From NCBI GenBank assembly GCA_913058185.1, contig CAJXQX010000018.1:1-56551 (forward strand): a stretch of 56,551 nt of DNA, in the 5' to 3' direction. Of the stretch, positions 43,870-51,964 are shown piece by piece (position 1 is the first letter of the stretch; every line of letters starts with the position of its first letter). The notes under the pieces are model-generated. The model was given only the letters and a program-made list of their open reading frames with translations. It did not search any database and was not told the origin of the DNA. Source of the stretch: an uncultured Verrucomicrobiota bacterium (GTDB taxonomy: Bacteria; Verrucomicrobiota; Verrucomicrobiia; Opitutales; Opitutaceae). The position numbers and the translations under genes were made by a program.

Positions 43870-44879
43870 ATCAAGTCACTCTCGATGAACCCGGCCAATT
43901 CAGTTTCAGCGCCACCGCAGAAGCCCCAACGCTTGCGCCCGGTGAAGCCTTGGTGAAGGTGCATCGGATTGGCGTGTGTGGCACCGACCTGCACGCTCAT
44001 GCCGGCAAACAACCCTTTTTCGAATACCCGCGGGTGCTTGGTCATGAGCTCGGAGTTGAAGTCATCGATCCGGGCAGCGATCCGCTGGGCCTCAGCGTCG
44101 GCGACAAGTGCTCGGTAGAGCCTTACCTGAACTGCGGCAAGTGCATCGCCTGCCGCCGAGGAAAACCCAACTGCTGCACCAGCTTAAAGGTGCTTGGGGT
44201 GCACACCGACGGCGGCATGGGCGATCTGCTCGCCGTGCCCGCCCATAAACTTCATCGATCAGACACCCTCGGCTACGATCAACTCGCGTTGGTCGAGACG
44301 CTCGGCATCGGAGCCCACGCGGTTGAGCGTGCCGAACCCACCGCTGATGATTTCATTCTGGTAATCGGCGCGGGTCCCATCGGGCTGAGCGTAATTCAGT
44401 TCGCTCAGATCAGTGGAGCGACCGTCGCCGTGATGGACATCAGCGAATCGCGCTTGGCCTTCTGTCGCGAGCACATGGGAGTGACTCACACCTTGGTAGC
44501 AGGTCCCGATACCGCCGACAAGCTGACCGAAATCGGAGAAGGTGACCTCCCCACCATTGTAATCGACGCGACCGGCAACCCACGCTCAATGGCGGGCGCG
44601 TTCGATCTGCCGGCCAACGGAGGCCGCATTGTTTTTGTCGGTCTGTTTCAGGGTGAATTGGCATTCAACGATCCCAACTTCCATCGTCGCGAACTCACCG
44701 TTTGCGCGAGCCGCAACGCTTTGCCCGGCACCTTTACTTCGATCATCAATTTAATGGAAATGGGAACGATTGATACGACGCCCTGGATCACGCATCGCGT
44801 GGCTCTGGCAAATCTTCCAGCCGAGTTCGACGGAATCGCCAAAGACGCGACCTTGCTCAAGTGCATGATCGAATTCTGA
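43866..44879 (+). CDS. Zinc-dependent L-galactonate 5-dehydrogenase-like (LgoD/YjjN type)
   Basis: 337 residues. MDR fold with catalytic zinc ligands in GVCGTDLH and GHE, structural zinc cysteines in CGKCIACRRGKPNCC, and Rossmann motif VIGAGPIGLS. Segments match what I recall of E. coli LgoD closely: QPFFEYPRVLGHE, LGVHTDGGM, IDATGN and IVFVGLFQGELAF plus SRNA. LgoD oxidises L-galactonate to D-tagaturonate. ATGA coupling to the L-galactose dehydrogenase-like gene supports a shared pathway. Convergent with araC-type gene, 10 bp away. Confidence 0.8.
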   Translation: MNQVTLDEPGQFSFSATAEAPTLAPGEALVKVHRIGVCGTDLHAHAGKQPFFEYPRVLGHELGVEVIDPGSDPLGLSVGDKCSVEPYLNCGKCIACRRGKPNCCTSLKVLGVHTDGGMGDLLAVPAHKLHRSDTLGYDQLALVETLGIGAHAVERAEPTADDFILVIGAGPIGLSVIQFAQISGATVAVMDISESRLAFCREHMGVTHTLVAGPDTADKLTEIGEGDLPTIVIDATGNPRSMAGAFDLPANGGRIVFVGLFQGELAFNDPNFHRRELTVCASRNALPGTFTSIINLMEMGTIDTTPWITHRVALANLPAEFDGIAKDATLLKCMIEF

Positions 44880-44889
44880 CCGCGGAAGA

Positions 44890-45780
44890 TCAGCTGCCGC
44901 GGATCTTGATAAAGGCGGCCGGTGAGACGCCGTGGACACGTTTGAACGAGCGCGAGAATTGGAACGGATCGATCCCAAGTTCATCGGCGACTTCGCGCAC
45001 CAATACTTCGCCGGCGTGAAGTCGATTAGCGGCCCACTTCATTTTGATCTGCATCAAATACTGGTAGGGGCTCACTCCCGAAAACTTTCGGTAGAGCCGG
45101 CACAGATAGGAGAGATTGATATGACAGGCTTCCGCGAAATCCTCGACCGTCGAGTATTCCAGAAAGTGATCCTCCATGTGGCGTCGGCAGCGCTCAAACG
45201 TGGAAGATGCCCGATTTGGCCCGGCGGTGGTTTCGCTGCCTCCGTAGCGGGTAGCGAGAAGTAGGAGCTCGAGCTGCAAGGCACAAGAGCGAGTCGCGTA
45301 GACACCGACGTGGCCCGCCAACCGGATCAGTTGCTCAAAGGCATCCTTGAGTTCCAATCGACGCTGAAATTGGTGTATTCGTCCCGGCGCCAAATCCAGT
45401 TTCTCCATCAGGTTGAGCGCCTCGGAACCGACGAAATCGACAAAATACTTATCCAAAACCTCCGTCGGATCAGTCCGCATCCGATGCTTAACTCCAGGAC
45501 CATAGGAGAAAAGACTGCCCGCCTTCAGTTCGTGCTTCGTCCCATTCAACGCAAGTTGCCCTTTACCTCCTGCGACGAACTCAAGAGATAAAAACGGAAA
45601 CGTCTCACGATGAATAAGGTAATCTCGCGCGCACTTTTCCCATCCTACACAGACCACCGACAATGGAGCTTGGTCCCGCACGCCTGCTTCCAAGTAGAAG
45701 CGCCGGGCCTGCAACACTTGCCTGGACATGAATTCGGGCAACGTCCCACCCGAAACCTGAGGAGCGATATTTTCGGACAT
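44890..45780 (-). CDS. AraC-family transcriptional regulator
   Basis: 296 residues. The N-terminal ~150 residues form a cupin-like effector domain (FPFLSLEFVAGGKGQLALNG, FSYGPGVKHRM). The C terminus has two HTH motifs: TVEDFAEACHINLSYLCRLYRKFSGVSP and VREVADELGIDPFQFSRSFKRVHGVSP. AraC proteins of this kind activate sugar operons on binding a sugar. It is divergent from the lacI-type gene across 293 bp and likely controls part of the island. Confidence 0.92.
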   Translation of the reverse strand: MSENIAPQVSGGTLPEFMSRQVLQARRFYLEAGVRDQAPLSVVCVGWEKCARDYLIHRETFPFLSLEFVAGGKGQLALNGTKHELKAGSLFSYGPGVKHRMRTDPTEVLDKYFVDFVGSEALNLMEKLDLAPGRIHQFQRRLELKDAFEQLIRLAGHVGVYATRSCALQLELLLLATRYGGSETTAGPNRASSTFERCRRHMEDHFLEYSTVEDFAEACHINLSYLCRLYRKFSGVSPYQYLMQIKMKWAANRLHAGEVLVREVADELGIDPFQFSRSFKRVHGVSPAAFIKIRGS

Positions 45781-45965
45781 ATAAAGTCAATTCCTGTCAT
45801 GCCTAGATGAGGCAAGTTTATAGTTTCCCTGTTATTTTTGCCTTTATTTGACGTAAAATATAACAATTACGACAAATAGAAATTTTAATGAATCTAGTAG
45901 AATAATCATTTAAGATAATAATCGTCATGTGAGTGCCACATACCGTCATTCAAGATCCGAGGAAT

Positions 45966-45985
45966 AAGTGCTAAATTAGGCACTT
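45966..45985. promoter_or_regulatory. Inverted repeat in the araC-lacI divergent region
   Basis: AAGTGC (45966-45971) and GCACTT (45980-45985) flank TAAATTAG, itself nearly symmetric. No T tract follows, so an operator is more likely than a terminator. The remaining 293-bp gap is AT-rich (45840-45930) and contains no gene; I could not fix a convincing -35/-10 pair. Confidence 0.45.
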
Positions 45986-46073
45986 CCCTTCCACCAACCG
46001 GTTGAGTCTCACGACTCGGCCAACATGACATCTCTACTCCTCGCACTCAGTCCACCCCATCCCGGGATACCCC

Positions 46074-47138
46074 ATGATACTCGAATACCCCAAAAGAATC
46101 ACTCTTAAGGACATCGCTCGTTCCGCCAAACTCAGTGTGGCGGCTGTTTCGATGGCCCTGCGAAATCATGACTCTCTCCCTGCCGCCACGATCAACCGGG
46201 TAAAGAAGATCGCCGATGAGTTGGGCTATCGGCCAGATCCTGCCCTTTGCGCTCTGGCCGCTCACCGCTGCAGGTTACAACCCAATCGTAATGTTTCGGT
46301 CATCGCCCTGATCAGCAATTGGTCGACATCGGACGGCTGGCTAAAATCCTCTGGAGCGAAGGCGCTCTTCGAAAATGCCTCCGCGCGGGCATCGAACCTC
46401 GGTTTCGATCTGCAACATTTCTGGGCCCGCGAACATGGTGGGTTTTCTTCGCGCCTCGCCGATGTGCTGAATGCTCGAGGCATTCGAAGCGTGATCCTAG
46501 CCCCTGCTGAGTTCACGGCTGAGCCGAGTAAGATCTCCTGGGATCGCTTCACCGTAGTTTCACTCGAGCCTCCTCCTCTTGACGTCGTGATGCCCCACGT
46601 CGGCATCAACCACTTCGCCAATGTCACCCGCTGTTGGCACGAACTGTCGGATCGTGGATTTTTCCGGGTAGGAATGATCACCCGGGAAGGCCAATACAGC
46701 GCCGCCGAGGGCCAGAGCATCGCCGCTCACGCTTTCAGCCAATCTCAGTCCTCTCACCCTTTTGATCGGGTTCCAAATCTGACGCTCGGCCGCGGCAATG
46801 AAGCCGCCCAAATCAGTGCCTGGATCGAACAACATCGGCCGGAAGCGGTGATCGGCTGCGCGCCGGTGCACCATTTACTCGTCGATGAAGCCGAACTGAA
46901 CGTGCCCCACGAATTGAGCTACCTAAGTCTGGACACCGCTGCTGAAAAACACGCCGAGGTGAGCGGCATCGATTCCAACATTGGCATGGTCGGAGAAACC
47001 GTGGTCGATACGTTGAACCACTTGCTGCAACGCGGCATCACCGGAGTCGGGAAAAGCCCCGTTGGCACCCACATCGCTGGCACCTGGCAAGAGGGTAATA
47101 CGTTCGAGAGCAGTCAACTCCTCGTGACCAGCGGATAA
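46074..47138 (+). CDS. LacI-family transcriptional regulator
   Basis: 354 residues. N-terminal HTH: RITLKDIARSAKLSVAAVSMALRNHDSLPAATINRV (split by family spacing), the hinge YRPDPALCALAAHR and a periplasmic-binding-protein-like effector domain (VSVIALISNW, GIRSVILAPAE, VGMITREGQ, AVIGCAP). The HTH style is typical of Verrucomicrobia. It would repress a sugar or sugar-acid operon, with the effector unknown. The half-palindromic sites at 39867, 42823 and 48352 have the odd-centred shape LacI proteins bind. Confidence 0.92.
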   Translation: MILEYPKRITLKDIARSAKLSVAAVSMALRNHDSLPAATINRVKKIADELGYRPDPALCALAAHRCRLQPNRNVSVIALISNWSTSDGWLKSSGAKALFENASARASNLGFDLQHFWAREHGGFSSRLADVLNARGIRSVILAPAEFTAEPSKISWDRFTVVSLEPPPLDVVMPHVGINHFANVTRCWHELSDRGFFRVGMITREGQYSAAEGQSIAAHAFSQSQSSHPFDRVPNLTLGRGNEAAQISAWIEQHRPEAVIGCAPVHHLLVDEAELNVPHELSYLSLDTAAEKHAEVSGIDSNIGMVGETVVDTLNHLLQRGITGVGKSPVGTHIAGTWQEGNTFESSQLLVTSG

Positions 47139-47176
47139 CATCCGCTCCTCATTCCAGAGTATAAATAAAACCGATA

Positions 47177-48265
47177 TCAGGAACCGTGAGCGCCCTGCGT
47201 TTTCGTCGACACGGAATACATCGACGTTGTCGCCGTCATGAACAGACGGCTGCGATCGGAGCCACCAAAACAGACGTTGGCACACGTTTCTGGCAGTAGA
47301 ATCACACCGAGTAGATCACCTTCCGGCGAGAACACATGCACCCCGTTGATTCCTTCCACACTGTGGCCCGAACTGGACCAAATGTTTCCGTGGGCATCCA
47401 CCTGTTGTCCGTCCGGACCTGCGATGAGCCCGTTGTATTTGATCGCCGCGAAATGACGTCCATTCCGTAATTCTCCATCGGCGGAGACATCAAATACATG
47501 CAGCGCTTTGTCCTCTTGTTTCGCCGGGCCGGTATCTGCGACGTAGAGCTTTTTAAAGTCAGGTGAAAAACAGAGGCCGTTGGGCTTCACCAACGAGTCA
47601 TCGACCCGCTTGATTGCGCCCGTCTGACCATCAATACGATAAATCGCTTCCTTTTGCGGCAATGGCTTGGGCACTCCGTAGCCCGGATCCGTGAACCAGA
47701 TACTGCCATCCGGATGCACCACCACGTCGTTGGGCGAGTTGAGCGAAACACCATCGACCTGATCTACCAACATCGTAATCGATCCATCACCTTCGTGCCG
47801 CACAACCCGATGTCCGACCTGTTCACAGGAAATCATTCGCCCCTGGTGATCGAAGGTGGACCCATTCGTGCTGCCAGTGGGGTGTCGGAACTCACTCACG
47901 TGACCATCCTCCTCGAGCCAACGCCATTGCCGGCTGTTCGGCACATCGCTCCAAACCATATATCGGCCCGCCGCATTCCACGCCGGGCCTTCCGACCATT
48001 TCGAACCCGTTTGGTGACGCGTAATCGTCTCCCCGGCATCAATGAGCTGCTTGAACCGAGGATCCACGGCAATGATCCGTCCACCCGAGTCGCTCAATGC
48101 ACCCAGCGACAGTTCACCCGCTTCAGCACTCGCCGCTCGCCCTACGCTCGCCCAGAGCGGGGCCGCCACCATCGCCGATTGTAAGAAACGTCGACGAGAC
48201 AGGTCCCCTAAAGCTGAAGAGTCGGACGGAGTTACGGAGGAGAATCGCTCGGGTGGGGTCTTCAT
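47177..48265 (-). CDS. Tat-exported SMP-30/gluconolactonase-family lactonase
   Basis: 362 residues from MKTPPERFSS at 48265. A twin-arginine signal LSRRRFLQSAMVAAPLWASV precedes the beta-propeller. Metal ligands can be seen: Glu in WSEGPAWN, Asn in SLNSPNDVVVHPDG, Asn in KPNGLCFSPD and Asp in IAGPDGQQVDAHGN. The family hydrolyses sugar lactones. By context it would open L-galactono-1,4-lactone (or L-fuconolactone). Its export is at odds with the cytoplasmic dehydrogenase, so the lactone may leave or the enzyme may serve another route. Confidence 0.85.
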   Translation of the reverse strand: MKTPPERFSSVTPSDSSALGDLSRRRFLQSAMVAAPLWASVGRAASAEAGELSLGALSDSGGRIIAVDPRFKQLIDAGETITRHQTGSKWSEGPAWNAAGRYMVWSDVPNSRQWRWLEEDGHVSEFRHPTGSTNGSTFDHQGRMISCEQVGHRVVRHEGDGSITMLVDQVDGVSLNSPNDVVVHPDGSIWFTDPGYGVPKPLPQKEAIYRIDGQTGAIKRVDDSLVKPNGLCFSPDFKKLYVADTGPAKQEDKALHVFDVSADGELRNGRHFAAIKYNGLIAGPDGQQVDAHGNIWSSSGHSVEGINGVHVFSPEGDLLGVILLPETCANVCFGGSDRSRLFMTATTSMYSVSTKTQGAHGS

Positions 48266-48351
48266 GACGGCCATCTCAACAGTAGCCCATCGAAGTGCTC
48301 AAGCCTTTGCAGGCTTCAACAATTAACCCTGTGACTCTACCCAATTTTTGC

Positions 48352-48366
48352 CTTTAACTGTTTAAG
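48352..48366 (+). promoter_or_regulatory. Candidate operator, site 3 (between SMP-30 and sulfatase genes)
   Basis: CTTTAACTGTTTAAG is a 15-bp palindrome with one mismatch, centred on T48359. It lies in the divergent gap, 87 bp from the lactonase start at 48265 and 112 bp from the sulfatase start at 48478, and could control both. Confidence 0.5.
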
Positions 48367-48477
48367 CTGCGACTCCGGTTGTCTGCCCCCGTCTCAAGAT
48401 CTAGTTTTACCCCTCCAATAACCCTCTAACTCGTGCTTCGGATTCATAGCCCTACCCGCTTCCCCAACTTCATCGTG

Positions 48478-50031
48478 TCCCAACCAAACTACATTCGCTC
48501 TTTTCTCTGCCTTTTGCTCGTCGCTTTGATTGGCGCGCTCTCCGCGTCCGCCAAGTCCTCGCAGCCCAACATTCTGTGGATCATGTCCGACGACCACGCG
48601 GCCACGGCCATTGGAGCCTACGGCAGCCACCTCGCACCACTGAATCCCACGCCGACCTTGGATCGTCTCGCTGCCGACGGCATGATGTTCACCAACGCGG
48701 TCTGCACCAACTCCATCTGCACGCCCAGCCGCGCCACGCTGATGACCGGCCAGTATTCGCACACCAACGGGGTCAAAACTCTCAGCGATGATCTTCCCAT
48801 CGCCGACCACGCCTTACCGCGCCTCATGAAACAGGCCGGCTACCAAACGGCCATGATCGGCAAGTGGCATCTTAAAAACGAACCTGCCGAATTCGATTAC
48901 TACTGCGTCTTGCCCGGCCAAGGCAGCTACCACCGTCCGACTTTTCGCGACATGAATTCCCCCGGTGAGTGGCCCAATAATCTCCTACACCCCAAAGCGA
49001 CGTATGACACCGAACACTCTTCCGACGTCATCACCAACCTCTCACTCGATTGGTTGAAGAACCGCAATACCGATGAGCCGTTCTTCCTCATGCACCATTT
49101 CAAAGCTCCGCATGACAATTTCGAAAACGCCGAACGCTACGACTTTCTCTACGACGACGTCACCATCCCGGAACCCCCGTCACTCCGCGATTCCCCTAAC
49201 CACGGTTCCATCGCCACCGACGGCACCGGCACCTCCATCGGAAAACGCAACACCCGCCGCAACATGGGTGACCACATGTTCGTCGACAAATCCCTATCCG
49301 ACGACGACTACCTGACCGTTGCCTACCAACGTTACCTCAAGAAATACCTCCGCACGGTTCGGGGCGTGGACGACAACATCGCCCGCCTCATCGCGGCCCT
49401 GCGTAAATCTGGCGACCTCGATAATACTATCATCCTCTACACCTCCGACCAGGGGTTCATGCTCGGTGAACACGACTACATCGACAAACGCTGGATGTAT
49501 GAGCCTTCGCTCCAAGTCCCTTTCATCGTAAAATATCCCGGTAAAACAAAAGCCGGCTCCACCAGCAGCGCTCTCGTCAACAACACCGATTTCGCTCCCA
49601 CCCTGCTCGACCTCGCCGGCATTAAAGTTCCGGCCTCCATGCAGGGTCGCAGCGTCTCTTCAATTCTCGAATCCGGACAAACCCCCGAAGACTGGCGCCA
49701 AGCCAGTTACTACCGCTACTGGATGCATCTGGCCCACCATGACAACCCGGCCCACTACGGTATCCGCACTGAGAACTTTAAACTCATCTTTTACTACGGC
49801 CTCGGGCTCGACGCCAAAGGTGCCAAACAGGATGTCACCACTCCAGGTTGGGAACTCTACGACTTGCGCAGCGACATCGCCGAACAACACAACGTCTACG
49901 ACGATCCCGCCTTCCACGGCGTGCGCGAACGGCTCAAAATCCAGTTACTCAGCTTGAAAAAAGAAGTCGGCGACACCGATGAACAATATCCTGAGCTGAT
50001 GCGCGTCCGGGAAATCGCCTGGAAAAACTGA
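48478..50031 (+). CDS. Exported S1-family sulfatase
   Basis: 517 residues from a GTG at 48478 that gives a clean signal peptide (MSQPNYIRSFLCLLLVAL...SASA); a GTG at 48433 would add 15 residues. PNILWIMSDDHAATA starts the core; the formylglycine site is C82-T-P-S-R in ICTPSRATLMTG; GKWHLKNEP and LYTSDQGFMLGEHDYIDKR carry substrate and metal ligands. The last pattern is common in iduronate-sulfatase/choline-sulfatase-like S1 members. Divergent from the lactonase gene and possibly under the same operator. Confidence 0.9.
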   Translation, partial: SQPNYIRSFLCLLLVALIGALSASAKSSQPNILWIMSDDHAATAIGAYGSHLAPLNPTPTLDRLAADGMMFTNAVCTNSICTPSRATLMTGQYSHTNGVKTLSDDLPIADHALPRLMKQAGYQTAMIGKWHLKNEPAEFDYYCVLPGQGSYHRPTFRDMNSPGEWPNNLLHPKATYDTEHSSDVITNLSLDWLKNRNTDEPFFLMHHFKAPHDNFENAERYDFLYDDVTIPEPPSLRDSPNHGSIATDGTGTSIGKRNTRRNMGDHMFVDKSLSDDDYLTVAYQRYLKKYLRTVRGVDDNIARLIAALRKSGDLDNTIILYTSDQGFMLGEHDYIDKRWMYEPSLQVPFIVKYPGKTKAGSTSSALVNNTDFAPTLLDLAGIKVPASMQGRSVSSILESGQTPEDWRQASYYRYWMHLAHHDNPAHYGIRTENFKLIFYYGLGLDAKGAKQDVTTPGWELYDLRSDIAEQHNVYDDPAFHGVRERLKIQLLSLKKEVGDTDEQYPELMRVREIAWKN

Positions 50032-50058
50032 TTCTGCCGATCAGACCCTGCCTCACAG

Positions 50059-50079
50059 TTTCGTGTTTTTCGTGGTTAA
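50059..50079 (+). repeat. TTTCGTG-type dispersed repeat, copy 1
   Basis: TTTCGTGTTTTTCGTGG followed by TTAA, in the gap before the glycosidase gene. Near-identical copies occur at 52574-52594 (reverse), 52729-52745 and, more diverged, 54554-54580 and 56281-56311. Confidence 0.7.
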
Positions 50080-50121
50080 AAAATAACCTTCCGCCTCTCA
50101 GCCCCCACCTCCTCTCCATCC

Positions 50122-51723
50122 GTGGTCAATCAACACTCCCTCACTCGTCTCCTCCTCATATTCGTGGTCGCCCTAGCCGCCGCGAATTCCACTGCCGCTG
50201 CCACCACTGCGCGATGGGCACCTATCGACCTCGAGTTCAGCGCCACGGTTAAGTCCGGCACCGAGTTCGATCTCGATTTCTCCGCGACCTTCACCGGGCC
50301 CGACAACCAGAAGCTCACCGTCCCGGGCTTCTTCGATGGTGATGATCGTTTCGTCGTCCGCTTCGCCCCTCCAACCGAGGGAAATTGGAGCTACATCACG
50401 TCCTCGGCCGAGCGTTCCCTCGCCGGCATCACCGGTGACCTCAGCGCGACGACCCCCTTGCCCGGCAAACACGGCCCCGTCGAAATCAGTAAGTCCGATC
50501 CTCGCAAATTCGCCTACGCTGACGGTAGCCAATACTTTCCTCTCGCCTTCGAATTGGACTGGCTGTTCGCCCTCGATGCCGAGAACGGCAAAGACATCCC
50601 TAAAACGCGCAGTGTCATCCGCCACGTGCGCGAAAACGGTTTCAATCAGGTCGTGATGAACGTTTTCGCCTACGACGTAAACTGGCCGCGCGACCCGGAG
50701 CTTCCGGCCAAATACGACTACGGTAAACCCCGCGTTTTTCCTTACGGAGGCGACAATACCAAACCCGACTTCAGCACGCTCCATTTGGAGTTTTTCCAAC
50801 GCTTCGACCGGGTCGTCGAGCATCTCGATGAGCAGGGCATCATCGCCCACATCATGATCTACGTTTGGAACAAGCAGGTTTCCTGGCCGGATGCTGAATC
50901 GGCGGCCGACAACCGCTACTTCGACTACGTCGTAAAACGCTACCAAGCCTATCCGAATCTCATCTGGGACATTTCCAAAGAAGCCACCGGTTACGGCCAC
51001 AACGACAAGACCTACATCGTTGATCGTATCACTCGCCTCCGCGCCCTCGATGGACATGATCGCCTCGTGACGGTGCACGACTACGGTTTCTGTAACCAAT
51101 ACCCCGAAACCGTTGATTTCATCTCAATTCAATCTTGGAAATCGGAGATCTGGAACACCATGCGCGAGGTGGTTGAATCCCATCCGAAGAAGCCGGTATT
51201 CAATATTGAACACGGCGGCTACGAGAAAGGTCCCTATCACGTCTTCACGGGTTCGTATCTCACGCCTCTCTCCAACCTCGAACGGGCCTACAAAATCATC
51301 TTCGCCGGCGCCTCCATTGCGCACTACTGGCAGGACGCGGCCTGGAATGTGATCATCCACGATATCGAGAATCTACCGCAGGCCGATCAACCCAAACTTC
51401 ACTACTATCGGCACATGGCCGATTTCCTCGAACGGCAGCAAGTAAACGACCTCGAGCCGACCACCAGCGCAGCCAGCGCGGGATTCTGCCTCTCCAACAA
51501 CGACGACGTTTACCTCCATTTCCTCCCCGGCGATCATGATGCTATCGTCGTCCGTCAACGCCCGGGATACGAAGACGGCACCGTCCAGTTCACTTGGTTC
51601 GATCCCCTGACCGGCGAATACACCGACGGCGGCACGCGCCCCGTCGAAAAATGGGTCCGCATCCACACCCCGCAACCCTACCAAATGCGAGTCCTCCTCG
51701 TCCGCTTCGAAACCAAAAAATAG
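50122..51723 (+). CDS. Exported DUF5060/DUF4038 glycoside hydrolase-like protein
   Basis: 533 residues from a GTG, with a signal peptide (LLLIFVVALAAANSTAAA). Residues 30-115 form a beta domain (DLEFSATVKSGTEFDLDFSATF) of the DUF5060 type. The TIM barrel of DUF4038, related to GH140 apiosidases, follows: FPLAFELDWLFALD, NGFNQVVMNVFAYD, NLIWDISKEATGYG (probable catalytic Glu) and PVFNIEHGGYE (second Glu). A C-terminal beta domain ends the protein. It likely cleaves a side-chain or end sugar of a polysaccharide. Neighbours are sulfatases, so a sulfated glycan is expected. Confidence 0.8.
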   Translation: MVNQHSLTRLLLIFVVALAAANSTAAATTARWAPIDLEFSATVKSGTEFDLDFSATFTGPDNQKLTVPGFFDGDDRFVVRFAPPTEGNWSYITSSAERSLAGITGDLSATTPLPGKHGPVEISKSDPRKFAYADGSQYFPLAFELDWLFALDAENGKDIPKTRSVIRHVRENGFNQVVMNVFAYDVNWPRDPELPAKYDYGKPRVFPYGGDNTKPDFSTLHLEFFQRFDRVVEHLDEQGIIAHIMIYVWNKQVSWPDAESAADNRYFDYVVKRYQAYPNLIWDISKEATGYGHNDKTYIVDRITRLRALDGHDRLVTVHDYGFCNQYPETVDFISIQSWKSEIWNTMREVVESHPKKPVFNIEHGGYEKGPYHVFTGSYLTPLSNLERAYKIIFAGASIAHYWQDAAWNVIIHDIENLPQADQPKLHYYRHMADFLERQQVNDLEPTTSAASAGFCLSNNDDVYLHFLPGDHDAIVVRQRPGYEDGTVQFTWFDPLTGEYTDGGTRPVEKWVRIHTPQPYQMRVLLVRFETKK

Positions 51724-51743
51724 CCCGCGGCCGAACCCGAATC

Positions 51744-51773
51744 ATTCTCGTAATCTTTCTCGTTCTCGTTCTC
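51744..51773 (+). repeat. TCTCGTT-type dispersed repeat, copy 1
   Basis: ATTCTCGTAATCTTTCTCG followed by TTCTCGTTCTC. A shorter copy, ATTCTCGTTATCGTTCTCG, is at 54525-54543. Both sit in gaps of the sulfatase island. Confidence 0.6.
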
Positions 51774-51814
51774 TCCCCAAGCCGCGCTGCTTCGCCCCCC
51801 CTTGTCTCGCCAGT

Positions 51815-51831
51815 GTCCCGCCCGGCGGGAC
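51815..51831. repeat. GC-rich hairpin GTCCCGCC/GGCGGGAC
   Basis: Perfect 8-bp inverted repeat around one base, 51815-51831, in the 241-bp gap after the glycosidase gene. With no T tract it is not a standard intrinsic terminator, though it could limit 3' degradation. Confidence 0.5.
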
Positions 51832-51879
51832 GACGGCGGATGCTCCACTCCATCAGCTCATGGCTTCAGTGCGTTAGCC

Positions 51880-51906
51880 CTTGGCGCCTTTGCGGCTTTG
51901 CGTGAG
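51880..51906 (+). repeat. CTTTGCGGCTTTGCG-type dispersed repeat
   Basis: CTTGGCGCCTTTGCGG then CTTTGCGTGAG. Patterned short repeats of this kind recur between genes in many environmental bacteria. One copy was seen in this window. Confidence 0.5.
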
Positions 51907-51964
51907 GCTAAAGCCTCCAGCTAAGTTCATACCCTGTCTTTATTTCGCCCCCCACGAACTAAAT

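Noticed and set aside
50173-51099. 308-residue open frame antisense to the DUF4038 gene
   Set aside because: It is a shadow of codon bias (G/C at third positions keeps the opposite frame open), is Val/Glu/Asp-rich without motifs, and lies fully within a recognised gene.
51815-51831. Intrinsic terminator for the DUF4038 gene
   Set aside because: The stem is strong but nothing T-rich follows on either strand.
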